Part shown: in pieces, positions 45,556 through 59,300 of the stretch
Layout: each line of letters begins with the position of its first letter
Numbering within the stretch: position 1 is the first letter of the stretch
Assembly: GCA_022393335.1 (NCBI GenBank)
Contig: JAJEKB010021828.1
Coordinates: 386,108-450,107, forward strand
From: Macrotrachela quadricornifera
Lineage: Eukaryota; Rotifera; Eurotatoria; Philodinida; Philodinidae
Length of the DNA: 64,000 bases
Direction of reading: 5' to 3'
Notes under the pieces: model-generated
The model's input: the letters and a program-made list of their open reading frames with translations, nothing else
The model's database searches: none
Told to the model about the DNA's origin: nothing
Translations under genes and position numbers: made by a program

Positions 45556-48500
45556 ATGGCTGACCCAGATTCGCCTTCAAATCATATGTCATCAGTTCAT
45601 GATGTACAACAGACATCATCAAATCAACAAGAACAACAACATGAATCAACAACAAATGATTGGCCATGGTAAATAATCTCATAAAAATAAAATAAAAGAG
45701 AAAGATAAAGAGAAAGAAATATTCTTTTCATTTTCCAGGTCAAATGATGATGATCACCACCAACAACAAAATGCAATAGATTCTAGTGGTTTAATGCATT
45801 TAATTGCAACTGGTGGTGGTACAACTGTAGATAATAATCCAAATGATGAATCAGTTGGAATTATTCAAACAAATGATCAACAACAAATATCATCACAAGA
45901 TGAACCACTTGATGATGAAGGTATATCAGTAGATCAACAATCACAATTACCTCTTGTTGCTGTACCTTCTTCATCGTCTATTCCAATGGATGTTATGGAT
46001 ACAGATCCTCAAACAACATCAACAAATCTTGATCAATCTCAACAACAACAACCAGTTAAAAATTCACAAGATATATCTGAAATTCATCGTGATATGTTAG
46101 CACTTATTCCTATTCCACAAGCATGGTCACATATTCGACATCAATCAGGTCTTTTTTCTTATCCTGATTTACCACATTTTAATGTTATACGACAAGCAAC
46201 ATTTCGTGAAGGACGTTTTGTTTGTCCATTTTGTACAGTTGATTTTGCTTCAAAAGAAGGCATACGTTATCATTTATATAATTCATGTACAAAATCACCA
46301 TATCCAAAAGCTTTTTTTCGTTGTTTAATGTGTGGAAGTGAATTAGCTGATCGAAGTTCATTACGTACACATTTAGCTCGACATGTAAGTTAATTTACAA
46401 GATTATTTTAAATAAAGAAACTTTTTTTTTTTTACTTATTTTTATTAAGGGTGCAGAAGAAGGTAGTACTGTATCAACAGATAAAATTGATGTATCACGT
46501 AAACCAGCTATTTCAACATCTACTGGAACACCAAATTCCAAAAAATCAAAAAAAAAAAAGAAAAATTCAAATGATTTAACACCACCACAAATGATTAATC
46601 CAATGCTAAGTATGACACCAGGTGTATCACCACGTGCTATTGATACTTATACTATTTCATCATCTATGATTAATCCACATATGTCATTACCAATAATTAA
46701 ATCTGAACAAAATGATAATGATTCAAAAGTAAGTGTCGATAAAATTCATTAAAAATTTGTTATTTCCGTTTATATGTAAATTAATTTTTATATTAAAATA
46801 TTTTGCAGCGTAAACGTGGTCGTCCACCAAAAACAAAATCATCTGATGGACCAACACCAATAGCAAATTATACTAAACATCCACTTGTAAATCCTACAGA
46901 TATTGCATTAACTCCAACAATAAATAATCCAATTATTATCAATGATCAACTTATCAAAGTAAATATTAGATTAATTGATTATTTATATATAGTCTTCTTT
47001 TTTTTCTTTAAAAATTTAGAATGATCCACATAAAATTGCTGCAATGCGATCGCCACGTGGTGTTGATATAAGTAGTGAATTAGCCGAATTAGCTCGTTCA
47101 AGAATGAGAGAAGTAAGAATGATTTTTCTAATGAAAGAATCAAAATTCGAATTCTGAAATGAATGAGATTGAAATTTTCTATAATTTTTTAAGCAAAATT
47201 CAAAAGAGACGCTATCTTTGTAATATATGCATGAAAAGATACCTCGCGTTTTCCAGTCATTGAATCGAATATGCCTTTTATTCATATGAAAATTAAAAAA
47301 AAAATTTTTAAAAGGCTCAGTCATGTTCTGAGTTGCTCTTTCAAGCAAAAAGAAACATTCTAAATGAGCTATTATTGTCCTTGATTTAGAAAATATTTCT
47401 TTCAAATATCATGGTATAAGGTTGAAGGTTTTACTTTTGTCTCATTTCAAAATTCGAGCTATTTGTCGTTTCTAATAAATTATTTTTTATTATTTTATTT
47501 TTAAAAAGCATATTGAATTTGCAACTGATTCATTATTACCTGAACAAGAACAAGAAATTAATACACGTTTACGTACCGAAGGTTTTGTTCAATGTCATCG
47601 ATGTCGAGGAAAAACACAATTTACTGCATTAAAAAAATTAAAAGAACATTTAAAAACCGATTGCCCATTAGGACCTGGTAAAAGAAAGAATTTACTTATT
47701 TTTTTCAAATTTTGTAAAAAAATAACAAATCATTTTTGTTTTAGTTATGGCTATATGTAAATTTTGTGGTACACCTTTTTCATCTGTAAGTAGTGTTTGT
47801 GATCATCTTGAACTTTATCATGATGATACACATGATACATGTCCAGATGATCCATGTCGTGTTAATGATCGAGCATTTCGTTCAACATTTGCTCGTTATA
47901 AATTTCCGATAAATGGTCGTATACCATTTTCGGCACCATCAACAACAATTGGACAACTTATACCTGAAAATGAATCGGCTGCTTGTTTAAGTAATGGTGC
48001 TAGTTGTTTACGTGTTCGAGTAAATAAAATAAAATTTAGTTCTTTCTTTTTTCAATACAAATTTTCTTTTTTTTTTTGACTATTTAAAGATGCTTTCATG
48101 CGATCGATTTCTTAATCCGTTAGATAGTTTTGCTGCTTCACATGTTATTGTTTTAAATGTTGGTCGTCCTATTCGTTGTGTTGAATGGTTACCACGTGCT
48201 GTTGATGTTATTGGTAGTCAATATGTTGCATTAGCACTTGAACAATGGTCATATGATGCTGGTAATCAATTACATGGAAATTATGCAAATGCTGATCGAC
48301 GTTCACCACCTGGTTCAACATTACTTTTAATACTTAATTGTGGTCGTTTAAGACAAAGTTTACATGTACCAAATTTACATGTAACTGTTGCAGCAGATTT
48401 TGGTCAAGTAACATGTTTAAAATGGTTACCAGATCGTCCAACAATAAATGATCCATATTTAAGTTATTTAGCTATTGGTACAAGTCAAGGTATTGTATTA

Positions 48501-51034
48501 ATATTTGGTGTACCACATGGTGCATCAAGAAATTTATGTACAATAAGTAGTGGTGCACAACTTGTACCACCACTTAATCGACGTAAAGATGGTAGTATTG
48601 GTTGTGCTGAATATGGATCATGTACAGCACTTGATTGGTGTCATGAAAATCCAAATAAATTATGTGCTGGATATGAAAATGGAATTGTACTTATGTGGGA
48701 AGTTAATTCAAAATCACTTGTTGAACAAGTAATTTAAAGAATAATTTTTTATTTAAAAAAAAACAAAAGAAAATAATGAATAGATTTCTAAACTGTAGTT
48801 TTAATAGATTTTTTTAATTATGTACTAATAGTCTTATGTATATCTGAAACGATGAAGAGATCTCTATTTTATTTAGACAACAAATTGTTCATTAATTTAT
48901 CCTGTACGAAGATTTTTTGTTGAAGATACACCAATACAAGATGTTAAATTTCTAAGAAATTCAGAACATTTAATTGCAATTAGTTTAAAAAATAAACAAT
49001 CTTGGACGTAAATAAATAAATTTTATTATTTTATTTAAAAAAATTATTTATTCTATTTTAAATAGAGTATGGACAACTCGAGATGAAAATATTTTTTGTT
49101 ATCGTCATTGGTCAAATTCTAGTGAATTTGCATCATCAGCATCAAATGAAATTCTATATGCAGGATGTGCACATCCAAAGTAAATAATAAAAAAAAAGAA
49201 AATTTTTCTTTTATTTTTTTATTATTTATTAGTAATCATAATGAATTATTATCTGTACCAATACATTCAATATTATTACCAGGACAAAATGTTTCAAATC
49301 ATTTACAAACATCAATGTTATCAGCATGGCAAATTGTTAGTTTAGATTATTCCGAATGGATTGATGCTGTTGGTTATGCCGATCTTGATGGTATATATTT
49401 AAAAATATGTAATTAAAATTTTCCTTTTTTTAAATTTTAGGTACTGTTTGGGTTGCACGTGGTGATTCATCAACTTGGGCACAAAATAATCCAAAATTTC
49501 GACCGAGTACAGTAAGAATATTAATATTTATTTATTATTTAAATAAAATTTATAAAAAAATATTTTAGTGTGTGGCAAAATTATCAACTTATTTAACGGG
49601 TGCAGCTGGAGCGCAAGCTGGAAATCTTGCAGATCCTGTTGCCATGCAACGTAAAAATAATTTTTATATAAATTTATTAATTAATCATTGTTTCGTATTT
49701 AAGAATATAATCAAGGACAAGCAGTAGTTCCAATGGGACAATACTGTGTTCAAATTGCTATTGAACGAACGGTAATTAACTTCACTTTCTTCATAATATG
49801 CTAACATTCAATAAGATATTGTTATATTAAAAATATTTAATATCAAATTAAATTTCTTTCTTTTTCCCTTCAGAACGATATCTTTGAGCTATGACATATA
49901 TATTAAGGATGTTTATGAGAGAATATTCCAGTTGTCAAGTCACTTTTCGTTTGAGTATGCAGTGAAACGATAAGCTTCAATGAGTTATTAAATATCTTAC
50001 AATACCTTAATTTTCTCGATATCCTGATCGATGATATGCACTTATCAATATTAATAATTTTGTCATTGTACTATGACTTTAACTAAATTTATTCTGATCT
50101 AGCTCATTTTTATACTAATAATAGTAAGGCACTTAGTACTGATTCATATTTGAACGTTTAATAATAAACTAATGCTTTTTTGTGGAAAAATTGACAAAAC
50201 AATAATATCTATTCTTGTTCAAAAGATTGTTTGTTCTATTGTTCGGATATGTGCAGAAATTTCATTTAATGTATCGATATTTTATTCAATAAAAATCATG
50301 CAAATAGATTCATGTACTTATTGTCATATATTCCATTTCCAATGAAGGATGTATCAATTGCACTAGAATAAGCAATGAAACATGTAATCACCGAAAGTAT
50401 CGATGTTGGAGAAATTCTCAATACATAGTCTTTGACTACAATCATTGCATCAAATGAGTGAATACAAAGTACGATTATGCACGAAATAGTCATATCATCA
50501 AATCCAAAACAAACTTCGGTGATACTTTTGAATGGATCCAAAGATGTATTAATATATCTCATTTTAAATTATATATATTCAATTGAGCCAGATCAGAATA
50601 TATTTAATTAAGATCATAATGTAGTAATACAACAACAAAACTATTTTGTGGTCTTCAATAATTCATTGACATCTATCATCTAAACACAAAAAGAATGTTC
50701 TCTATGAAATGATGAAAATTCGAAACAGTCTTATTTAAATAATGTCAATTAAAAATATCTATTTTTAGGAATACGCAAGTAGTAATGTTGATCCTCAACA
50801 TGATGAAACACATAAAGTGCACACATATAGAAAAGTAAGATAAATATATATGAAATATTTATTATTAATTATTAAATAAAAATTTAGATTCGATTTAATC
50901 CAAATCCAGGTACACATGGTTGGATAGCATCAGCGGACAAAGTTGGTTTATTTCTTTTATTTCGATTATCAACATCAGATTCTCCATTATCTGAAAAATT
51001 AACTCAACGTCTTCAACGTGTGCAAGTTTTGTGA
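45556..51034 (+). CDS. GTF3C2: TFIIIC subunit 2-like protein (zinc fingers, AT-hook, WD40)
   Basis: Sixteen exons: 45556-45668, 45739-46384, 46450-46728, 46809-46958, 47020-47112, 47509-47677, 47745-48019, 48090-48728, 48877-49007, 49066-49179, 49233-49390, 49441-49511, 49569-49650, 49704-49771, 50769-50834, 50888-51034. They give 1066 codons, and every phase matches. The N-terminal 220 residues are acidic and Gln-rich. C2H2-like fingers follow (FVCPFCTVDFASKEGIRYHL, FRCLMCGSELADRSSLRTHL; later VQCHRCRGKTQF, AICKFCGTPFSSVSSVCDHL). An AT-hook RKRGRPPKTKS lies between. The C-terminal half is a WD40-type propeller (GRPIRCVEWLPRAVDVIGSQ, FGQVTCLKWLPD, GSCTALDWCHENPNKLCAGY, GYADLDGTVWVARGD). This matches TFIIIC110 (GTF3C2), which recognises the B-box side of Pol III promoters. 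Intron 14 is about 1 kb and contains an inverted-repeat insertion; intron 5 is about 400 bp. Orthology is inferred from domains, with moderate certainty. Confidence 0.78.
50053..50647. mobile_element. MITE-like insertion in intron 14 of the GTF3C2-like gene
   Basis: AATAATTTTGTCATTGTA ... TTATTCTGATCTAGCTCA on the left (50053-50107) is mirrored on the right, where the reverse reads ATAGTTTTGTTGTTGTA ... TATTCTGATCTGGCTCA (50587-50647). The arms are about 55 bp with mismatches. It explains why this intron is about 1 kb while others are about 55 bp. The 88-codon minus frame at 50296-50562 lies within it and has no recognisable domain. Confidence 0.6.
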
Positions 51035-54000
51035 TTAATTTCTATTTCAATAATCTATTTATTGATAAAAATAAAAAATAGAATGCATTATTAAAATAAA
51101 AAAAAAACTTATGTATATATACATACATACATATATATATATATACATGTATAAATAAACTAGAAAAACCAAAACACATATTGTGTTACTTTATTTGTTG
51201 TTTTTTTTTTGTTTTTTTTTTTCTTCTTTAAAATCGAAACTTGTCAGTTCAAGTCGATCGTTTGATTTTGCTAAACATATCGACAAGACAAAAAAAATAG
51301 ATTATTTTGTATATGTCATACTTTGTTTTGTTTACTTTCTCATTCGTACGTACATATTGTATTCTCAACTTGCTCGGTGTTGTGTTCGTTTTCTTCTTTA
51401 CTTTTCTTTTTTGTTTTTTGTTTTGACGTCGGATGCAGTGATTTCCTTCTTTTCTTGTTTAGAAAAAAAAACATATACTATTCTGTAAATAATGTTCTTT
51501 ATTACATGCGCGTCATTTTTTCAAAGAAAACAAAAAAATTTGTTATATGCAAAATCAATCTAAGCATTGACATGTTGATAATTATTCATGTACGTACATA
51601 TTCAAATGTTCTCTCTTGTCTGTATTTGTGTTGGATATTTTTTTACGGGAACAGTTTTTAGTAGATTCTCTAGAAGAACAACAAAATAAAAAAAACACAA
51701 CTTTTCTCCATTTGATGTTGTTATTGTGAATTATTTCCTTTTTTTGTGTAATTTTTTTTGTTTGGTTTCTGTCTATTTCTTTCGCGCACGCCTGTATTGT
51801 TGTTTATCGACAAGGAGAAAGAAAAAAATATATATGATAATTAAGATTAATTAAAATGTTTGCTTAAAAATTATGATCATACTTGGGATTGACTAAAAGT
51901 TCGAGTGATATTAAATAAAAGTGGGAAAAAAACTGACGCTGTTTTTTTTGATGAATTAGAGTTCGATCAATTGCAGCAAGACATAAGCAACTTTTTCGAC
52001 ACGAGTTACAGATTATTCCAAGTTAGATTTAAAGTATGATCATATAATAAAATGAACGAAAGAGTTCATATGTCTTGATTATTTTGTAACATCTTAAAGT
52101 GGTTTTAGTTGAATAATAGAAATATCTATCTTGGAAATTCGTCAGACAGTTACCATGGTAAACTCTGTTAGGCTAGTAGATCTCTCCATTTCTTCATAAG
52201 ACTCGTATATTTATCTATTATTTGTTTGCCTGCTTCTTATCTATTCATTATTTACTGTAAAACAATATTCTCTATTTAAGAATAGTGTTGTATTGCTTAC
52301 TTTGGAATAATAATTTTTTATCATATGCTTTTAATGAAAAGTCTTTTGAAGACCACTGTAAACCTTTGGTACGCCTATATTGTAGAAAGAGCAGAATGTA
52401 AAAGGTCTAGTTGCAGAATAAAGTCATTGTAAAAGTAACGTTTTTCATCTTTTTCTTTCTTCTTGCTCATATTCTCTATTGCTTTTTATTCTTTCGTTTA
52501 TGCTGTAATACCATTATAGGTGATGTATAGCACTAATTCTCTGTGATTTTTGTTATAGAAGAAGCTCTATTATGTTATCTGTCACTTTTTTTTACTAGTT
52601 ATTTTGAAAAATATTATAAAAAGTAAAATATTTGATGGTCTTTAGCAGAGAATTTCATCTTTTTATAGATACTAATATTTTGTTACGTGAACAAAGACAT
52701 CAACTTGTTTTTTATTCAATATAGAGTGTTGGGACGAGCAGTATGAAGTTTATATAATAACAGATCTCAAATTCGTTTTGATACTGGATATTGATTTAAC
52801 ATCTTTTGAAATCAATCAAATATACACTGATATTGCATGTAAATTGAGATCTGTCTCGTATATCTTGGTTGTTGTCATAGAAAGCTGTTGTCAAAGTCAA
52901 GGTTGTATTTAAACTGAAATGGCTCATTTGCAGCTATGTCAAGTACTAGAGTTTTGTTAATTAGTCAATTTGAATTGTGAGTTATATGTTGATATAAATC
53001 TTTAGAATTTGAGATAAGCATATAAGATGACCTCGAAATTTTGCTATACTTTTCAATATTGACTCAAGTACACGACGTAGAAAACACAACAATTGGCTTA
53101 GTTATCAATCGATAACAGCTTAACTTATCGATTGTAAACATATAGATACTACTGAATTTCTCCTATCAGAAGATCATTAATTTTAAGCGTGGAATTCAAA
53201 AAAGTTTTAGTCGTAAATGACTTACGTTCATTATTCGATAAAATGATTTCTCATCATAGATAAAAATTAACGGAGAATTGTGATTCGGAGGGCTATTCAT
53301 CTATATAAATAATTTAATTATTATATTTTACTCTATAGAAATCAAATTAGAACTAATTTTTGGAAATGTTATTTGACAAACTTTGTTATCTCCTCGACAA
53401 GTATTACTTCTTTCAGCTGTTCATCACATGATGATAATCAGCGCACATGAATTCGACTCTATGTAAATGATTTTTCCTGTTTGGTTATCGTTTGTTTATA
53501 GTGTCATTGGACACTCAAGAGTGTGATCAACCGATTCTTACATTTGCCTATTTTGGAAACAATAATCGGACCGATACTTCTTATGTGAAAGATAAAATAA
53601 TTTTAGCAAAATCCAATTAGAGATAGGCAATAAGATCTAGTTAATTTTGTAACTATAAATGGCAAGAACAATAGTCAGCAGAAAATGAATTAATTTTTTC
53701 TCGTGAAAATTACCCGTTTATTTGGTTTAACAAGGCGCGCACTCTTGTTTATTCTTTATTTCATTCTATCTATATCCTCATGTGTATTTTTTCTCCACCA
53801 TATTTAGGGGAAAATTAATTTCCAAATATGTCGTTACAAAGAGCGTTTAAAGCTGCATAAGATTCTATATTTGATCAATCCTATAAAAGAATGTGTTCGG
53901 TTGCAGTCAATTTGATTTACTATGCTAGCAGCAGTGGGACCCACTGATGAATATGTTAGAGATAATGAGAGTTATTATTTTTCATTCTTTATCCGTAGGC

Positions 54001-55285
54001 AAAAGTGTAAATCGATCGACTAAATCATTGTCGCTCATACATAAAAAGAGGAATTTCATTTCCAAAAACTTTTTCTGGCCGTTCACATATCAATGCATCC
54101 TACAGACTTATACTAGTGTATCATGCATATGTTCATATTAAATTCAATAATATATAGAACAGAAATAGCAACGATAATACACATCTTTTCTGACAATATC
54201 CTTTACTAGTTTGTCTCTCTCTGTAATTTGATTCGATAAAATTCTTCTACATGTATCTAGCAGTTGTGAGTATGTCAAATTTCAAACAAATATAGTTGAA
54301 ATCGATATTTTCTTTTTTTCATTTTGAGAATCACATTTTTTTTTTGACCAAACGAAAATTATAATCGTATAATTATACAACGTTGAAAATAAATATTTCA
54401 TTTTATCACATGGAAATTCTTTCCAATGATATATACGCTTATCAGTAACAATTTCAATCTGTACCATCGATATTTACATGTCTTATCAATTTAGTAAGAA
54501 TTTTTCACACTATCATGATTTATAAGTTATTTTTATGCAAAAAATTTATATACTTTGTCGAACTGTAGCGAATTAAATCAAACAATAACTATTGATTTGG
54601 CTTGATTCATTATCAACTATTATCTTTCAACAAACTAATTTTTTCCTTATATAAATAAGAAATTTTTGTCATATTCTTCTATTACTGAAGTAAGTTACAA
54701 ATAGTTTGTTGACTTTTCAATTCAACTCAAGATAAACATTTTTAGACAAATTATGTATATTATTACAAAAGTAATGATGAATGTTTTTCTATGTTTTGTT
54801 TCATAAGATGGTCAACGAATAAAAATCTCCTTGAAATGTTTTCTCTTTTACAATAATAAACTTAACCTTGTTGTCAATGTAAAATTCAGGTATTCAAATG
54901 GAAAAGAAAAAAAAGAGACAATTGTTCTACTATGTTTACTTCAAGGTTTACGCCTTCACTCTCACATTATACAAAAAAAAGAAGAAGAGGAACAAAATGA
55001 AAATCGAACTTTGAACATACACACAGACACACACAAATAAATATTTTCATAGCAGCAATATATCGTTTTTTTGTACAATCTGAATGAGAAAAGAAAATGA
55101 GCATATAAAAAACTGTTATTGAAATAAACAGAAAAAAGGAAGAGATTGATTATACGAAGCACAAAATAGGTAGATGTACACCAAAAAAAAAAAACGAAAA
55201 AATGTCTACTACTGTTGTTGTCTTTTAGGAAGAAAAAGTCAGATAGTATCACAGAAAAACTGATAGAACTAAAGAAAAATTATTA
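51035..55285. other. Long intergenic region, no gene seen
   Basis: More than 4 kb between the stops of the GTF3C2-like (plus) and NUAK (minus) genes. It begins with a TA/CA microsatellite (about 51117-51150) and T-rich stretches that may be 3' UTR. I saw no exon series, RNA gene or inverted repeat. The open frames at 51183-51661, 53947-54141 and 54831-55252 are low-complexity. Confidence 0.5.
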
Positions 55286-56337
55286 CTAATCATATCCTTT
55301 TGATGAAACTATATTATTATTACCATCTAATAAACGACTTTTATATGTATTAAATGTTGTTGGTATTTCAAGTGAAGTTAATAAAGAACGCTGATTATTA
55401 TTATTATTAGTAATTGTAGACATAGTATTAATACTATCATCAATATGAGAATTAGAATTTGTATTAGTTAATAGCTGTACTGTATTAGTAGAAGAATTAT
55501 TTTCCTGATCTTTTAAAGGACTAATTCGTCGTATAGGTGCTGGAGCAAATTTAATAGCTGATGTTGTAAATACAGATGGTACAACAACTGTTGTTGTTGT
55601 TGTACTTGGATAATGTGGTGTAATATTATGTTCAGTTGTTAATGGTGCTTGTAATGTATATTTATTAATTTCTTTAGACTTAAGATCATTTAATGCTGAA
55701 TCTAAATCATATGATATATGATAACGTGATGAAATTGTTGATTCAGGTGATACAGGCAATTTATATCGATTAATTGTTTGTGGTGAATGAAATCGATCAT
55801 TACTAGTATTTGTTGTTATTATTGTGGGTGAAGCTGTTCGTCGAGAGGGTCGAGTATTAACAGATTGTTTTTGTGATATTTCTGTAGATGAATATTGATC
55901 ATCAAGAGCTAAACTAATTGGTCGTCGATATGTTGGACGAGATAATGATGATGATGTTGTTTTTGTATTATTCGATGAAAGATAACGTGTCGATATAGGT
56001 ATAGCTGAAACTCGATTACGTCGTTGTTGATCTTTATTACCTGATATTTTTTCACGTAATCGAGTTGTATCAAAAAATGAACTTGTATGAAGTTCAAGTT
56101 CAACAAGTGAATTTGTTGTTGATAATGAATTATCATTTATTGTTGGTGTTGTTCTTAAATGAATTTTATCACAATCATTTGATATTTGTTGATCATTTGA
56201 TGGTAATGTTGTTGATAAATTTAATTGTATAGAAAGTGTAGGTCCATATGCTAACCAATCATGACGAAGTATATCTTTTGTTGTAGCACGATTATTAGCA
56301 TCTGATTTCAAGCAATATTGTATAAGTGAAAGTGCAC
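55286..56337 (-). CDS. NUAK alternative last exon B
   Basis: Acceptor ATCATAG|GTGCAC. The frame from G|GT GCA CTT is open for 350 codons to a stop after SSKGYD. It begins with its own kinase subdomain XI ([20 protein letters not shown], then [11 protein letters not shown]), aligned residue for residue with the start of exon A. The tail is S/T/N-rich with patches such as [20 protein letters not shown] and [17 protein letters not shown]. Loss of the conserved WINLGY end suggests faster divergence than exon A. Confidence 0.7.
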
Positions 56338-59300
56338 CTATGATATTAATGAAATAAAATAAAAAAAAAAGAGAACAAGTTAAAAATAAGCAATCCATCA
56401 CCAAATAAAGGTGTTTTTTTTCGCACATGCTCAAGCATAGGATTTGATTAGTCTCAAATTTGGTAAAAAGAGAAATTTAGAAAAAAAAATGAAAAAAAAA
56501 AGAAAAGAAACACAAAAGAAAAAAAGAAAACAAAAACAAAAATATCTTGAGATTCTTATTGTGATATATATATATATATATTGCTAAGATATTATTATGT
56601 GCGTGAAGGATGTTTAGATGATGACGATGATATACCCCTATTATGTCTTTCTTTAGATGTCCGTCGACTTGTTTGAGATATTCGATCAGTATTGCTATTT
56701 ACTCGATGTGTTCGTGGTGATGAATGAAATCCATTTATTATTGGTCGAGATTTATTTTCAGTATCTGGTGAATGACCATTTTGTTTTGATGGTGGTTGTT
56801 GAGACTGATCAGGTGCTGATGATGGTATTGCTTTTGAATTAGATTCATTAGGTTTTATTGGAACTCGATTATATGTTAATGCTGGTACATGTGATGGCAC
56901 AGATGTGCCATTTTGTTTTACTGCTGGTGTAAGATAATAATGAACAGGTGGATATTTATAACCAAGATTAATCCATCGATGTGTAGCAATATCATCAACA
57001 GTGAAACGTTTTGATGGTAATACCGTTAAACATTTACGTATAAGACCGAGCGCGCCTATACATTGGTTTTTCGATGTTTTTTTTAGAAAAAATTTATGAG
57101 TAGAAAAAAAACAAAAGAAATTTTATCGTAGACGAAAAAATGATCTTTAGATTTCTTAATGACTATCGTTTTATTGATCTCAATATTAGGATAATTCATA
57201 TTACCTGACTGTTCACGAGGTTGAATAAAATCTCCTGATGTTATATTGCGTACAAGTCGATTATAATCACCACCTTGAAATGGCATTGAACCAAAAACAA
57301 GTGTATAAAGTAAAACACCCAATGACCAACAATCAACCTATATATAAAAACCATATTTCTTTTTTTTTCCATCTTCAAAAATATATAAATTCATACTTCA
57401 GGACCATAATATGGAATACCGGAGACAATTTCTGGTGAAGCATATAATGGAGAACCACAGAATGTATGTCTGATTAAAACTAGAAGAATATATACATCTA
57501 TAAAGATAATTATATAATAACATACAATAATCGACGAGGTGACCAACTATTGCTTAAACCAAAATCAGCTAACTAATAAAATAGAAAAAAATAATAATAA
57601 TTTTTATTTTTATTTTATAAAAAAATAAATATTTACTTTAATATCACCATTATGATCAATTAATATATTTTCCAATTTAAGATCTCTATGAACAATATGA
57701 TTCTAAAATTTAAAAAATTTGTCTTCTTTTTTAATCGATTAAAATAAAAAATAATTTTTATACTTTATGAAGAAAATGAACAGCTGAAACAATTTGTCGA
57801 AAAATAGCTCGAGCTTGAGATTCAGGTATACGTTTCATACGATTAAGATAATCATATAATTCTCCACCACTTGCATATTCCATCACAAGTATAATTTTTT
57901 CTCGACTTTCATAAACTAAAAAAACTAAGTAAATAAAAACAATGTTATATATATAAATTTTGTTTTACCTTCTTTTATCTTTATAATATATGGATGATTA
58001 AGACTGGTCATAAAATCAATTTCACGTCGAATTCTTGCTAAATCATGTGGATTTTCAATACGTGATTTTTTTATTGTTTTTATTGCCACTTGTTCATTCT
58101 TTCGCTTATCCAATGCTAATTTTACTTTTCCATATGTACCTTTACCTAATGTTTGTTTAAAGTCAAATCGACTATGTAATGTTTCACGTTGTTGTCCATT
58201 ACCATTTGGATTATTTGGATGTTTACCAGTATGTTCTTGTGATGATGGTGGTGTTGCAGTTGATTCACCAAAACTATTGAGACTACCTAAACTAGACCAA
58301 TTTGAATGACGTGCACGTTGACGTACATTTCCACCAGGAACACCATTTGATATCCTTTGAATTAACATGAACAAAATATATATAAGAATGAGTATATGAA
58401 TGTTTAATTATCTCTTCTTTTTTTTTCATATTTTTAGTAATTAATAAAACCTTCAATTATATAGGCATATGACATGCATATTTTAGAATTGAACTTATGA
58501 TAAAATCAAATTTTTACTATCTCTATATATATATTCTTTTTTTCACTATTTTGATCTTTTTAAAGATAAATAATTGAATAAAATTAACTTTTCTCTTCAT
58601 TATCTTCTTTTTTTTTGTATATTTAACTTTACCTGCTACCAGTTAATGTTTGCGAATAATAATCGGAAAAACCAATTGAGTCAATATCAGAACTTTGTAA
58701 GGCAATCATTGTTTGTACGGTTTCTTTCTTATATAATAACTCAGTATACTCGAAAATGTAAAATGAACTATAGCGATGTATTATTATGTATGTGTTCTTT
58801 TGTATGAAATAAGAAGAAAAGGAAGATAGTCAAATTGAAGAGATGGGAGAGTTATTTAATATGAACGTGTGCCTGCACAATCTTTGCTTCTGTCGTCATC
58901 GTCGTTGTCCATGTAATCGGTGCGAAGTATCTTTAAAGCGATGGTAAGCACGAGTATAGAGAGAATAACGACAAAAAAAAAGAAAAAGAAGAAGAAATGA
59001 ACTGGCCAGATGATGATTTTATATTTCAACAACAGAAAATCGCGTTTCGTCGTCTTCTCTCTTTCTTTCGTTCTTTCTTTCTGTATTTTTCTTTTCGAAC
59101 TTCTTTTCTCGTATGTGTACTCGCCTCAGCAAATACGAGAGCAACCGAATATATGAAATGATACTTGACGAGGCAGCACGACGACGACAACGTCTTTTCT
59201 TTTTTTTTCTCGCTTCAAAACGAAACCACAAGTAAAAATGTGAAGGAGAAAAAGAATCAAACTAAAGAATTTCTACTCTCACTATATACATATATACACA

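Noticed and set aside
47016..47405. 129-codon minus frame in intron 5 of the GTF3C2-like gene
   Set aside because: It overlaps a real plus-strand exon (47020-47112) in its last part and otherwise covers the intron; no domain recognised.
56595..57055. Exon A and exon B as parts of two different kinase genes
   Set aside because: Only one set of upstream kinase exons exists, both exons match it in phase, and no second catalytic core lies between 55,286 and 61,077.
57469..57480. Acceptor at 57480 for the activation-loop exon of the NUAK kinase
   Set aside because: Using it would break the frame. The acceptor at 57470 (AATCAG|ACATAC) restores LLHTFCGSP with the correct phase.
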